A DNA stretch of 44,802 nt, from positions 1 to 44,802 of the forward strand of contig JAHAZM010000061.1 in assembly GCA_018385275.1 (NCBI GenBank), given 5' to 3'. The notes beneath the pieces are model-generated. The model was not told the origin of the DNA, did not search any database, and saw only the letters and a list, made by a program, of their open reading frames with translations. Origin of the DNA: Eubacteriales bacterium (GTDB lineage: Bacteria > Bacillota > Clostridia > Christensenellales > MB2-83). The position numbers and the translations under genes were made by a program. This document shows, one piece after another, positions 9,888 to 19,998 of the stretch; the first letter of the stretch is position 1; the number at the start of each line of letters is the position of its first letter.

Positions 9888-11330
9888 TTATTTCGTAAAG
9901 TCGTAGTAGCTGTCGATCATACTCTGCACGACCGGAGCGATCTCAGACAGATACTCCTGCGGGGTCTTCGTGCCGCTGAGAACGTCGATGATGTTGAACT
10001 GGAAACCGTTGTGCGACAATTCCTGGTTGCGGGTGGGGATCACGTTGGTGCGCTCGAAAACTCTGTCCAGGAAATACCGGCTGCCTTCGTCGTAGATCCG
10101 GTTTTCCGCTTCGAGCCAGTAGCACTCGGCCTCATCCTCGGGGCTGGCGTACAGGCAGGTGGCGTACAGATAATACAGGTCGGCCACGGCGGATTCAAAC
10201 TCTTTGTCCGAGTGGTTGTAGATCACGTTGCCGCGATACATCGAGTCGTTGAGATAGTACTCGGTCTGACCGTCGGCCAGCGGGATGCAGAATACGCCGT
10301 ACGGATCAGCCATTCCGGAAGCGAAATAAGCCCATGTTCTCTGGAAGATCTCGACGTGGAAACCGAGCGATCCGTTCATGAAATCGGCCGCGGCGTCGCC
10401 GTAATAGGTTCCGTTCGCGTCGACCATGTTGCGGGAGGCGCCGCTCCTGACCATGTTGGCGAAGAACGTCAGCGTGTCGAGCACGCCCTGGTCATACGAG
10501 AAATACATCTTACCGTTTTCATCGGTCTTGATGACGTTGGTGCCGGCCGAAACAAAGAACGAAGTGGTCCAGTTATAATCGGAAGCCTGGCAGCCGTAAA
10601 TATCGGGGATGTCGTCGTGGTTCAGGTCGGCCGTGACCTTCTGAGCGGCTTCGGCGAACTTGGACCAGGTCCATTCCTTATTCTCCTGAGCGGCGTACAG
10701 CTCGTCAATATCGACGCCGCGGATCTTAAGCAGGGTCTTGTTGGCAAACAGCGCGTCAACATAATGGTATTTCCACAGCTCCTGGATCTTGGGAGTGAGA
10801 CCGTACTGAGTGCCGTTGATGTTCCACTGCGCCTTGGTGCTCGGTTCCCAACGCGCGTCGTCATATTTGATCTTATCTTTATAAGTATCGAGCGGAACGA
10901 AGATGCCGGCGCTGGCCATCGGGACGATCTGATGGCACATGATGCCGCTGCCGATGTCTGCGATGGGCGCTCCGACGAGGGCCGACGCGTCGATCTCGGC
11001 CTGACGGGTCGGATAGACCCATTCGATCGTGCAGTTGTAGCGCGATTGGATTTCATCAATCAGGGCGTACGTGCGGGCAAAGTCTTCTCTTTGCTCAAAT
11101 ACGGCGTGATAAGAAGAAATCACGAAATTCTTCCCGCCGAAGTCGTACGCGCCCGCTTCCGGCAGATCAAACGTATACGAGCTCGGATTGATGATGCTTC
11201 CCGTTTTGGTCGGCGCGGCGGTAGGCGGTGCGGCGGTGGGATTCGTCGGCTGGCAGCTTGCCAGCAGGAAGACGGCTACCAGGATCGCGCTGATAAGAAA
11301 GAGCGATTTTTTTGTTAACATTTTCTTCAC
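9888..11330 (-). CDS. extracellular solute-binding lipoprotein, paralog 4
   Basis: Lipobox VFLLASCQPT and shared family body. Confidence 0.8.
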   Translation of the reverse strand: MKKMLTKKSLFLISAILVAVFLLASCQPTNPTAAPPTAAPTKTGSIINPSSYTFDLPEAGAYDFGGKNFVISSYHAVFEQREDFARTYALIDEIQSRYNCTIEWVYPTRQAEIDASALVGAPIADIGSGIMCHQIVPMASAGIFVPLDTYKDKIKYDDARWEPSTKAQWNINGTQYGLTPKIQELWKYHYVDALFANKTLLKIRGVDIDELYAAQENKEWTWSKFAEAAQKVTADLNHDDIPDIYGCQASDYNWTTSFFVSAGTNVIKTDENGKMYFSYDQGVLDTLTFFANMVRSGASRNMVDANGTYYGDAAADFMNGSLGFHVEIFQRTWAYFASGMADPYGVFCIPLADGQTEYYLNDSMYRGNVIYNHSDKEFESAVADLYYLYATCLYASPEDEAECYWLEAENRIYDEGSRYFLDRVFERTNVIPTRNQELSHNGFQFNIIDVLSGTKTPQEYLSEIAPVVQSMIDSYYDFTK

Positions 11331-11341
11331 CTCTATACTGG

Positions 11342-11370
11342 ATTATATAAAAAACAAATTATAAAGTCAA
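11342..11370 (-). promoter_or_regulatory. promoter of solute-binding paralog 4
   Basis: Minus strand TTGACT - 17 bp - TATAAT. Confidence 0.75.
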
Positions 11371-11481
11371 TAGCCAATGTCGCTTTTTCAAAAGAGATTA
11401 GAAAATGATAAACACCCGTGAATTTTGTACAACACTGACCGAAAAACAGGGGTGCGCTGCGGTGAAGACAGGATATTTAAG

Positions 11482-11510
11482 TTGACAAAAACCGATCTTT
11501 ATGAAATAAT
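11482..11510 (+). promoter_or_regulatory. promoter of pyr operon
   Basis: TTGACA (11482-11487) - 17 bp - AATAAT (11505-11510). Confidence 0.65.
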
Positions 11511-11577
11511 ATCAAAGGTTAGAGCGATCTCCGACAGGGCGATCGGAACGGATGCGAGAGTTTTTTCAGCAGAGGAT

Positions 11578-11605
11578 GACCTTGTCGGCGACAAGGTCTT
11601 TTTTT
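11578..11605 (+). terminator. leader attenuator/terminator hairpin upstream of pyrC
   Basis: gaccttgtc-ggc-gacaaggtc perfect 9-bp stem followed by T7, directly abutting the ggagg SD of pyrC. Confidence 0.75.
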
Positions 11606-11618
11606 GGAGGATGCGGCA

Positions 11619-12856
11619 TGACGGCGGCTTACAAAAACGCGAGAGTCTACAGAGACGGAAAGTTTGTTGCCGGCGATATTGTCATTCGAAACGGGAGACC
11701 TGATTTTTCGACTGATTTGTCCGGCTCCCGTGCCGGAATCGAAAACTGTATCGTGATACCCGGTCTGGCAGATGTACACGTACATTTGCGGGAACCGGGT
11801 TTTTTTTATAAAGAATCGATCCGTACCGGCACGCTGGCGGCGGCGCACGGCGGTTTCACGGCCGTGTGCGCGATGCCGAATCTTTCGCCTGTGCCGGACG
11901 GCGTCGATCATTTGGAGGAAGAGAGAAGAATCATCCGTTCGGACGCGGTCGTCCGTGTGTTCCCGTACGGAGCCGTTACCGTCGGCGAACAAGGAGAAGC
12001 CCTCTCGGACATGGCGGGGATGGCGCCGTACGTCTGCGGCTTTTCCGACGACGGCCGCGGCGTTCAGAGTGAAAAACGGATGAGAGAGGCTATGACGGAA
12101 GCGGCGCGTCTGGGGAAGGTGCTGGCCGCGCACTGCGAAGTCAACGATCTGCTCCGCGGCGGGTATATCCATGACGGAGAATACGCGCGCCGCCACGGAC
12201 ACCGGGGTATTTGCAGCGCAAGCGAATACGAGCAGGTCGATCGAGATCTCCGCCTGGCCAAACAGACCGGCTGCGCTTATCACGTATGTCATGTTTCCAC
12301 CGCCGAAAGCGTGGCACTGATCCGCCGCGCCAAAGCGGACGGCGTGAACGTCACCTGCGAGACCGCGCCGCATTATCTGATCCTGACGGAGGACGATCTG
12401 CAGGAGGACGGCCGCTTCAAAATGAATCCGCCCCTGCGTACGCGCTTTGACAGAGAAGCGCTGATCGAGGGACTTCTGGACGGAACGATCGATATGATCG
12501 CCACCGATCACGCGCCGCACGGCGCCGAGGAAAAGAGCCGCGGTCTGGCCGGCAGCCCGATGGGCGTCGTGGGTCTGGAATGCGCGTTTGCGCTGATGTA
12601 TACGGAGTTTGTTCAGCCGGGGATTCTGTCGTTGGAGAAACTGATCGAGCTGATGGCGGTCAATCCGAAAAAACGCTTCGGGATCGATACGGAAGAGGAC
12701 TTTACGGTCTTTGAGCTTGCCGAACCGTTTACCGTCGATCCGGAGACGTTCCTCTCGAAAGGCAGAGCGACGCCGTTTGCCGGCAGAAAGGTCTATGGCA
12801 AATGTCTGCTGACGGTTTGTCGGGGAACGGAAGCTTATTCTGCAGGAAGAGGCTGA
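11619..12856 (+). CDS. pyrC: dihydroorotase
   Basis: GLADVHVHLREPGF, MIATDHAPHG motifs of type I dihydroorotase; in-frame upstream ATG at 11552 noted separately. Confidence 0.93.
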
Positions 12857-12891
12857 AAAAGTAAGAACAGTTTCATAAAAGGAGAAAGAAT

Positions 12892-15800
12892 ATGCCGAAA
12901 AGAACAGATCTGAAAAAAATCATGATTATCGGATCGGGCCCCATCGTGATCGGGCAGGCCGCCGAGTTTGATTACGCCGGAACGCAGGCTTGTCTGGCTT
13001 TGAAGGAAGAGGGGTATGAGGTGCTGCTTTGCAACTCCAACCCGGCTACGATTATGACGGACACCTCGATCGCGGACAAAGTCTACATGGAGCCTTTGAC
13101 GCTGGAGTATATCGCCAAGATCCTGCGCTATGAGCGTCCGAACGCCATTATTCCCGGCATCGGCGGACAGACCGGTCTGAATATGGCGATGCAGCTTGAG
13201 AAAAAAGGCATCCTTCGCGAGTGCCAGGTCGAATTGCTCGGCACCACCGCCGACAGCATCGAAGAAGCGGAGGATCGCGAAAAATTCAAGGAACTTTGCC
13301 AACGGATCGGGGAACCCGTTATTCCTTCCGAAATCACCTATGACGTGGAAGAAGCGAAAAAAGCCGCTCTCGACATCGGTTATCCGGTCGTCCTGCGGCC
13401 CGCGTTCACGCTCGGCGGTACGGGCGGCGGGTTTGCCGACAACGAGGAAGAGCTCGTTTCCATCGCCGTCAACGCCTTCAAACTCTCTCCCGTTCATCAG
13501 GTGCTGGTCGAAAAGAGCGTCAAGGGGTATAAGGAGATCGAGTTCGAGATGATGCGCGACGCGGCCGATCACGTCATCACGATCTGCGGGATGGAAAACG
13601 TCGATCCGGTCGGCGTGCATACCGGGGACTCCATCGTCGTCGCGCCGATCATGACGCTCAGCGACGCGGATCTGAAAATGCTCAACGACAGCGCCGTCAA
13701 GCTGATCCGCGCTCTGAAGATCAACGGCGGCTGCAACGTGCAGTTCGCGCTCGATCCGTTCTCGAGCCGCTATTATCTCATTGAAGTCAATCCGCGCGTT
13801 TCCCGTTCGTCGGCGCTGGCCTCCAAAGCCAGCGGATATCCGATCGCCAAGGTCACGGCCAAGATCGCGGTGGGCATGACGCTTGACGAGATCGCGCTGG
13901 CCAATACCAACGCCGCTGCCGCGCCGTCGCTCGATTACGTCGTCGCGAAGTTTCCGCGTTTTCCCTTTGATAAATTTACCGCCGCCTCCAACAAGCTCGG
14001 CACCCAGATGAAAGCGACCGGCGAGGTCATGAGTATCGGCTCCAATCTCGAGGAGTGCATGCTCAAAGCCGTCCGCAGTCTGGAAATCGGCGCGGATCAT
14101 TTTTACCTGAAAAAATTCGACGGCATGTCGAAAGAAGAGCTTCTCGATTACATCAGGGATTTCCGCCACGATCTGATTTTTGCCGTGGCGCAGTTGCTGC
14201 GTCTCGGTGCGACGGTCGACGAACTGTATCCGATCACGATGATCACGCCGTATTTTCTTGAATCCGTTCGCCGTATCGTCGAGTATGAAACCGTTCTCTC
14301 CGGCCGTCCCGGCGATCTGACCGTACTCAGAAAAGCCAAGGAGATGGGCTTTGCCGACTCCTATATCGCAAAAAAATGGCATATGCCGGAAACGGAGGTT
14401 TTCGCTCTGCGCCGGGACAACGGGATCATGCCGGTTTACCGCATGGCCGACACGCTGCATACCGGAGCCTATATCCCGTATTTTTACTCTTCCTATACCG
14501 GCGAAAACCGCAGCGTCGTTACGACGAAGAAGAAAATCGTCGTGCTCGGCGCCGGTCCCATCCGTATCGGGCAGGGCGTGGAATTCGATTATTCGACCGT
14601 TCACGCGGTTTGGACGATCCGCCGCTCCGGCTACGAAGCCATCATCATCAACAATAACCCTGAAACGGTCTCCACGGACTACACGACGGCCGATAAGCTG
14701 TACTTTGAACCTTTGACGCCGGAAGACGTCATGAACATCATCGAGCTGGAGAAACCCGAGGGCGTTATCGCCACGCTGGGCGGGCAGACCGCCGTCAATC
14801 TGGCCAAACCTCTGGCACGCCGCGGCGTCCGCATCATCGGCACGGACTGCGACGCCATCGACAGAGCCGAAGACCGCGATCTGTTTGAAAAACTCCTCAG
14901 CGAGTTGGACATTCCTCAGCCTGACGGCCGCGCCGTCACCAATATCGCCGACGGCGTGAAAGCCGCGGCCGAGATCGGATACCCGGTCCTGGTCCGTCCT
15001 TCCTTCGTGCTGGGCGGACGGGCCATGCAGATCGTGGCCAACGAGGCCCAACTTCGCCGCTATCTGAAAAATGCCGTCGAGATCGACGAGGATAAGCCCG
15101 TTCTGGTCGACCGGTATATCGAGGGTAAGGAAGTAGAGGTCGACGCCATCTGCGACGGCCGCGACGTCTTCATTCCCGGTATCATGGAACTGGTGGAGCG
15201 CACGGGGATCCATTCGGGCGACTCCATCAGCGTTTATCCGTCCTTCAGTATCAGCAACAAAGTCAAGGGCACCATCTGCCGCTATGCTAAAAAGCTCGGC
15301 GTCGCCATCGGCATCGTCGGCCTGTACAATATCCAGTTCATCGTGGATAAGGACGAGAACGTCTATATCATCGAGGTCAATCCCCGTTCCTCGCGCACGG
15401 TGCCGTTCCTGTCCAAATCCACCGGCTACAGCCTGGCCGACATCGCTACCAAGGTCATGCTGGGCGACTCGCTCAAGGAGCTGGGCTACTTCGATCTGTA
15501 TCCGGAGGAAAAGAAACGCTGGTACGTCAAAGCTCCCGTCTTCTCTTTCAACAAGATCAAGGGTCTCGACGCGTATCTGTCGCCGGAAATGAAATCCACC
15601 GGCGAAGCCATCGGTTACGACAACAAGCTCAACCGTGCGCTGTACAAAGCGCTTCAGGCCTCCGGCATGAAGATCCAGAACTATGGCACGGTCCTCGTTA
15701 CGGTCGCGGAGCGGGACAAAGAAGCGGCTCTGCCGCTCATCGAACGCTTCTACAACCTCGGTTTCAATATCGAGGCGACGAAAGGAACGGCGGATTTCCT

Positions 15801-16065
15801 CAAGCGCCACGGCATCCGCACCCGCATCCTGAAAAAGGTCAGCGAGGGCAGCGACGAGATCCCGGCGGCGCTTCGTCAGGGTCATATCGCTTATGTCATC
15901 AATACGAGCGACGTGGCCGCCGACGGTCAGAACACCGACGGCTATCGGATCCGCACGATCTCGACCGAAAACAATATCACCATGTTCACCGCGCTGGATA
16001 CCGTGGCGGTGCTGCTTGACGTGCTGGAGGAAACCACGCTCTGCGTTTCCACCATTGACGCCTGA
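12892..16065 (+). CDS. carB: carbamoyl-phosphate synthase large subunit
   Basis: 1057-aa duplicated ATP-grasp protein, KIMIIGSGPIVIGQAAEFDYAGTQACLALKEEGYEV and second half VVLGAGPIRIGQGVEFDYSTVHAVWTIRRSGYEAIIINNNPETVSTDY. Confidence 0.97.
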   Translation: MPKRTDLKKIMIIGSGPIVIGQAAEFDYAGTQACLALKEEGYEVLLCNSNPATIMTDTSIADKVYMEPLTLEYIAKILRYERPNAIIPGIGGQTGLNMAMQLEKKGILRECQVELLGTTADSIEEAEDREKFKELCQRIGEPVIPSEITYDVEEAKKAALDIGYPVVLRPAFTLGGTGGGFADNEEELVSIAVNAFKLSPVHQVLVEKSVKGYKEIEFEMMRDAADHVITICGMENVDPVGVHTGDSIVVAPIMTLSDADLKMLNDSAVKLIRALKINGGCNVQFALDPFSSRYYLIEVNPRVSRSSALASKASGYPIAKVTAKIAVGMTLDEIALANTNAAAAPSLDYVVAKFPRFPFDKFTAASNKLGTQMKATGEVMSIGSNLEECMLKAVRSLEIGADHFYLKKFDGMSKEELLDYIRDFRHDLIFAVAQLLRLGATVDELYPITMITPYFLESVRRIVEYETVLSGRPGDLTVLRKAKEMGFADSYIAKKWHMPETEVFALRRDNGIMPVYRMADTLHTGAYIPYFYSSYTGENRSVVTTKKKIVVLGAGPIRIGQGVEFDYSTVHAVWTIRRSGYEAIIINNNPETVSTDYTTADKLYFEPLTPEDVMNIIELEKPEGVIATLGGQTAVNLAKPLARRGVRIIGTDCDAIDRAEDRDLFEKLLSELDIPQPDGRAVTNIADGVKAAAEIGYPVLVRPSFVLGGRAMQIVANEAQLRRYLKNAVEIDEDKPVLVDRYIEGKEVEVDAICDGRDVFIPGIMELVERTGIHSGDSISVYPSFSISNKVKGTICRYAKKLGVAIGIVGLYNIQFIVDKDENVYIIEVNPRSSRTVPFLSKSTGYSLADIATKVMLGDSLKELGYFDLYPEEKKRWYVKAPVFSFNKIKGLDAYLSPEMKSTGEAIGYDNKLNRALYKALQASGMKIQNYGTVLVTVAERDKEAALPLIERFYNLGFNIEATKGTADFLKRHGIRTRILKKVSEGSDEIPAALRQGHIAYVINTSDVAADGQNTDGYRIRTISTENNITMFTALDTVAVLLDVLEETTLCVSTIDA

Positions 16066-16074
16066 GGTGCGGCT

Positions 16075-16818
16075 ATGAAACAGATCGTCGCCGTCGTTGA
16101 AAAAAACCGATTGCTGGCGCGTGACACGTATGAAATGACGCTTTCGGGCGACTTCTGCGCCGTCACGACGCCCGGCCAGTTCGTTGACGTTAAACTGGAC
16201 GGATATTTCCTGCGCCGCCCCATTTCCGTCTGCGATTGCCGGGACGGCCGTCTTGTGCTGATCTATAAAGTCGTCGGCTCCGGCACGGAGACCATGTCCC
16301 GGATGAACACGGGCGAAAAACTGGACTTGCTGACCGGACTCGGGAACGGCTTTGATACGGCTCCGAGCGGAAACGAGCCGCTCCTGATCGGCGGCGGCGC
16401 CGGCGTTCCGCCGCTGTACTGGTTGGCCCGCAGACTGACAGAGGAGGGGAAGAACCCGCGCGTCATCCTCGGTTTCCGCACGTCGGACGATGTGTTTTAC
16501 GAGAAAGAATTCCGCGCTCTCGCTGTACCGGTTACGGTCGCGACCGAGAACGGCAGTTATGGGGTGAAGGGCTTCGTTACCGACGCGATGACCGCCGTTT
16601 CCTACAGTTATTATTACGCCTGCGGTCCCATGCCCATGTTCCGCGCAGTTCACGACACAGCCCGGACGGAAGGTCAGATGAGCTTTGAAGAACGGATGGG
16701 CTGCGGCTTCGGCGCCTGCATGGGCTGCAGCTGCCGCACGCTGACCGGAAGCAAAAGACTATGCAAAGACGGCCCCGTCTTATTGAGTAAGGAGGTCCTA
16801 TGGCAGACACAAGAGTGA
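16075..16818 (+). CDS. pyrK: dihydroorotate dehydrogenase B electron transfer subunit
   Basis: FAD/NAD-binding fold and C-terminal MGCGFGACMGCSC Fe-S motif. Confidence 0.93.
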   Translation: MKQIVAVVEKNRLLARDTYEMTLSGDFCAVTTPGQFVDVKLDGYFLRRPISVCDCRDGRLVLIYKVVGSGTETMSRMNTGEKLDLLTGLGNGFDTAPSGNEPLLIGGGAGVPPLYWLARRLTEEGKNPRVILGFRTSDDVFYEKEFRALAVPVTVATENGSYGVKGFVTDAMTAVSYSYYYACGPMPMFRAVHDTARTEGQMSFEERMGCGFGACMGCSCRTLTGSKRLCKDGPVLLSKEVLWQTQE

Positions 16819-17738
16819 GCCTCAGCGGCTGGACGCTGGACAACCCCGTCATTCCCGCCAGCGGGACCTTCGGCTACGGGCTGGAATTTGCCGAGTTGTA
16901 CGACATCGATTGCCTCGGGACCTTTTCGTTCAAAGGCACGACGCTCGAGCCGCGCTTCGGCAACCCGACGCCGCGCATCGCCGAATGTCCGGCCGGCATG
17001 CTCAATTCCGTCGGACTGCAGAACCCGGGCGTGGAAAGCGTGATTGCCGAAACGCTGCCCGCCCTGAAAAAAGTCTTTCATAAAAAAGTCATCGCCAATG
17101 TCAGCGGCTTTTCGGTCGACGAGTACGCCGCCGTATGCGCGCGCCTCGACCGGGAAGAGCAGGTGGGCCTGCTGGAAGTCAACGTCAGTTGCCCCAACGT
17201 TCGTCACGGCGGCATGAGCTTCGGTACGACGCCGGAGGCGGCCGCGGAAGTGACGCGCGCCGTCAAAGCCGTCACCCGCAAGCCCGTTTATATCAAACTG
17301 AGCCCCAACGTCACGGATATTGTTGCTGTCGCCGTCGCTTGTGAGAAAGCCGGCGCCGACGGATTGAGCCTTATCAATACGTTGCTCGGCATGCGGATCG
17401 ATCTGCGCCGCCGCCGTCCCGTGATCGCCAATACGATGGGCGGCCTGTCCGGCCGCGCGATCTTCCCCGTGGCGCTGAGGATGGTTTATCAGGTCTACGA
17501 AGCGGTCGATCTGCCCGTTATGGGTATGGGCGGCGTCGCCTCGGCGGAGGACGTGCTGGAAATGATGCTGGCCGGCGCGACGGCGGTGCAAATCGGCGCG
17601 GCCAACCTGACCGATCCGTACGTCTGCCGCGACGTTGTCCGGGACCTGCCGGCGGTGATGGAAAAATACGGCGTTACGAATCTGACCGATATGATAGGAG
17701 GCGCGCATCATGGCCAAAGACGTCATCATAGCCTGTGA
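16800..17738 (+). CDS. pyrD: dihydroorotate dehydrogenase (type 1B)
   Basis: NPVIPASGTFGYG, NVSCPNVRHGG, VMGMGGVASAEDVLEMMLAGATAVQIGAA. Confidence 0.95.
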   Translation: MADTRVSLSGWTLDNPVIPASGTFGYGLEFAELYDIDCLGTFSFKGTTLEPRFGNPTPRIAECPAGMLNSVGLQNPGVESVIAETLPALKKVFHKKVIANVSGFSVDEYAAVCARLDREEQVGLLEVNVSCPNVRHGGMSFGTTPEAAAEVTRAVKAVTRKPVYIKLSPNVTDIVAVAVACEKAGADGLSLINTLLGMRIDLRRRRPVIANTMGGLSGRAIFPVALRMVYQVYEAVDLPVMGMGGVASAEDVLEMMLAGATAVQIGAANLTDPYVCRDVVRDLPAVMEKYGVTNLTDMIGGAHHGQRRHHSL

Positions 17739-18429
17739 TTTTGACTCGGCGGAAAAAACGCTGCGCTTTCTCGACCGTTTCACGGAAACAAAGCCGTTCG
17801 TTAAAATCGGAATGGAACTGTTTTACGCGGAAGGTCCGGAAATCGTCAGAGAGCTGAAACGCCGCGGTCACAAGGTATTTCTCGATCTCAAACTGCACGA
17901 CATTCCGCATACGGTCGAGCAGGCCATGCGCGTCCTGTCCCGACTCGACGCGGACATGGTCAACGTCCATGCCGCCGGCACCGCCGCCATGATGGAGGCG
18001 GCTCTGCGCGGGCTTGCGCGGCCCGACGGCACGAGACCGCTGCTTATCGCCGTTACGCAGCTGACGTCGACGAGCGAAGAGCGGATGCGCCGCGAACTGT
18101 ATATCGACCGTCCGATCACGGAGGTCGTCGGCGGTTACGCGCGGAACGCCCGCGCCGCCGGGCTCGACGGCGTGGTCTGTTCGCCGCTGGAGGCGCCTTA
18201 CGTCCATCGGATCTGCGGAGAAAAGTTCCTGACCGTCACGCCGGGCGTTCGCTTTGCCGACGACGGCGCGCACGACCAGGTCCGCGTGACCACGCCGGCG
18301 CGCGCCGGAGCGCTCGGCTCCGATTATATCGTGGTGGGTCGCTCGATCACGGCCGCGGCCGATCCGGTCGAAGCCTACCGGCGGTGCCTGCGTGATTTTA
18401 CGGAAGGAGAAAAAATCGATCATGAGTGA
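17710..18429 (+). CDS. pyrF: orotidine 5'-phosphate decarboxylase
   Basis: VFLDLKLHDIPHTVEQAM active-site motif; overlaps the end of pyrD. Confidence 0.95.
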   Translation: MAKDVIIACDFDSAEKTLRFLDRFTETKPFVKIGMELFYAEGPEIVRELKRRGHKVFLDLKLHDIPHTVEQAMRVLSRLDADMVNVHAAGTAAMMEAALRGLARPDGTRPLLIAVTQLTSTSEERMRRELYIDRPITEVVGGYARNARAAGLDGVVCSPLEAPYVHRICGEKFLTVTPGVRFADDGAHDQVRVTTPARAGALGSDYIVVGRSITAAADPVEAYRRCLRDFTEGEKIDHE

Positions 18430-19069
18430 GTACAAAGAACGGATTGCCCGGGATCTGCTGAAGATCCGCGCGGTGTTCTTTCGACCCGACGAGCCTTTCA
18501 TCTGGGCCAGCGGCATCAAAAGTCCCGTTTATTGCGATAATCGGCTGACGTTGACGGCGCCGGAGGTGCGCGCGGATGTAGAAAACGGCCTTGCCGGATT
18601 GATCCGGACGCATTTTCCGACGGCGGAAGTATTGATGGGGACGGCGACGGCAGGGATCGCGCACGCGGCCATTACCGCGCATATTCTCGGTCTGCCCATG
18701 GGATACGTCCGTTCGGGCTCCAAAGACCACGGCCGCCGCAATCAGATCGAGGGACGGCTGGAACCGGGACAGCGCGTCGTCGTGGTGGAAGACCTGATTT
18801 CCACCGGCGGCAGCGTACTCGACTGCGTCGCGGTGCTCCGCGGCGCGGGCGCGGAAGTGCTGGGCGTGGTCAGCATCTTTACTTACGGGATGGAAAAGGG
18901 GCGCGCGAGACTTGCCGAGAGCGGCGTCGTTTGTCACAGTCTGACGGATTTCGATACCGTGGCGCGTATCGCGGCTGAGGAGCGTTATATCCGCCCGGAG
19001 GACGTAGCGCGGTTGCTGGCTTTCAGAAAGGATCCCGCAGACGAAAGCTGGATCGGAGGGAAAAAATGA
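18422..19069 (+). CDS. pyrE: orotate phosphoribosyltransferase
   Basis: [20 protein letters not shown]-binding motif; [14 protein letters not shown]. Confidence 0.95.
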   Translation: MSEYKERIARDLLKIRAVFFRPDEPFIWASGIKSPVYCDNRLTLTAPEVRADVENGLAGLIRTHFPTAEVLMGTATAGIAHAAITAHILGLPMGYVRSGSKDHGRRNQIEGRLEPGQRVVVVEDLISTGGSVLDCVAVLRGAGAEVLGVVSIFTYGMEKGRARLAESGVVCHSLTDFDTVARIAAEERYIRPEDVARLLAFRKDPADESWIGGKK

Positions 19070-19983
19070 GAAGTCTGATCGATATTCTGGATCTGTCCAC
19101 GGAGGAGATCGACGAACTGATCGACGTGGCGGACGACATCATGGCTCAACCGGAGAAATATCAAGATGCCTGCCGTCACAAGATCCTGGCGACCTTGTTT
19201 TTCGAGCCGTCGACGCGCACGAGACTGAGCTTTGAATCGGCCATGCTCTCGCTGGGCGGCAGCGTGCTCGGGTTTTCGGAAGCCGCCTCGTCTTCCGCGT
19301 CGAAAGGAGAGAGCGTAGCCGACACGGTTTCCGTCGTCAGCGGGTACGTCGACGTCATCGCCATGCGGCACCCGAAAGAGGGCGCGCCGCTGGTCGCTTC
19401 CATGCATTCGCTGGTTCCCATCATCAACGCCGGCGACGGCGGTCATTATCATCCGACCCAGACGCTGACGGACCTGCTGACGATCCGGCACGAAAAGGGC
19501 CGTTTTGACGGACTGACCATCGGACTGTGCGGCGATCTGAAATTCGGCCGCACCGTGCATTCGCTCATTGAAGCGATGTCCCGCTATCCGGGAGTAAAAT
19601 TCGTCCTGATCTCGCCGGAAGAACTGAAACTCCCGAGTTTTGTGAAAAAAGAGTTTATCAAGGACAAGAATATCCCGTATGAGCAGAGCACGTCGCTGGA
19701 AGCCGTGATCGGCAAACTGGATATCCTCTACATGACCCGCGTTCAGAAAGAGCGCTTCTTCAACGAGGAGGAATACCTTCGCCTCAAGGACAGTTATATC
19801 CTCACCAAGGAAAAAATGAAGCTGGCCCGGGAGGACATGATCGTCATGCATCCGCTGCCACGCGTCAACGAGATCTCGACGTCCCTGGACGACGATCCGA
19901 GAGCGTGTTATTTCCGACAGGCGCATTACGGACGCTATATCCGCATGGCGCTCATCATGAAACTGCTGAACATACGGGTTTGA
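19066..19983 (+). CDS. pyrB: aspartate carbamoyltransferase catalytic subunit
   Basis: [32 protein letters not shown] overlap with pyrE. Confidence 0.96.
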   Translation: MRSLIDILDLSTEEIDELIDVADDIMAQPEKYQDACRHKILATLFFEPSTRTRLSFESAMLSLGGSVLGFSEAASSSASKGESVADTVSVVSGYVDVIAMRHPKEGAPLVASMHSLVPIINAGDGGHYHPTQTLTDLLTIRHEKGRFDGLTIGLCGDLKFGRTVHSLIEAMSRYPGVKFVLISPEELKLPSFVKKEFIKDKNIPYEQSTSLEAVIGKLDILYMTRVQKERFFNEEEYLRLKDSYILTKEKMKLAREDMIVMHPLPRVNEISTSLDDDPRACYFRQAHYGRYIRMALIMKLLNIRV

Positions 19984-19998
19984 GGGGAGGAAACGAAC

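Noticed and set aside
5110-11318. Long plus-strand ORFs (366, 360, 493 aa) opposite the solute-binding proteins
   Set aside because: They resemble one another only because they are antisense to paralogous genes; no signal sequence or domain.
12835-16653. 1272-aa open frame antisense to carB/pyrK
   Set aside because: Low-complexity His/Asp/Arg/Gly-rich shadow ORF opposite well-recognised carB and pyrK; explained by codon usage in GC-rich genes.
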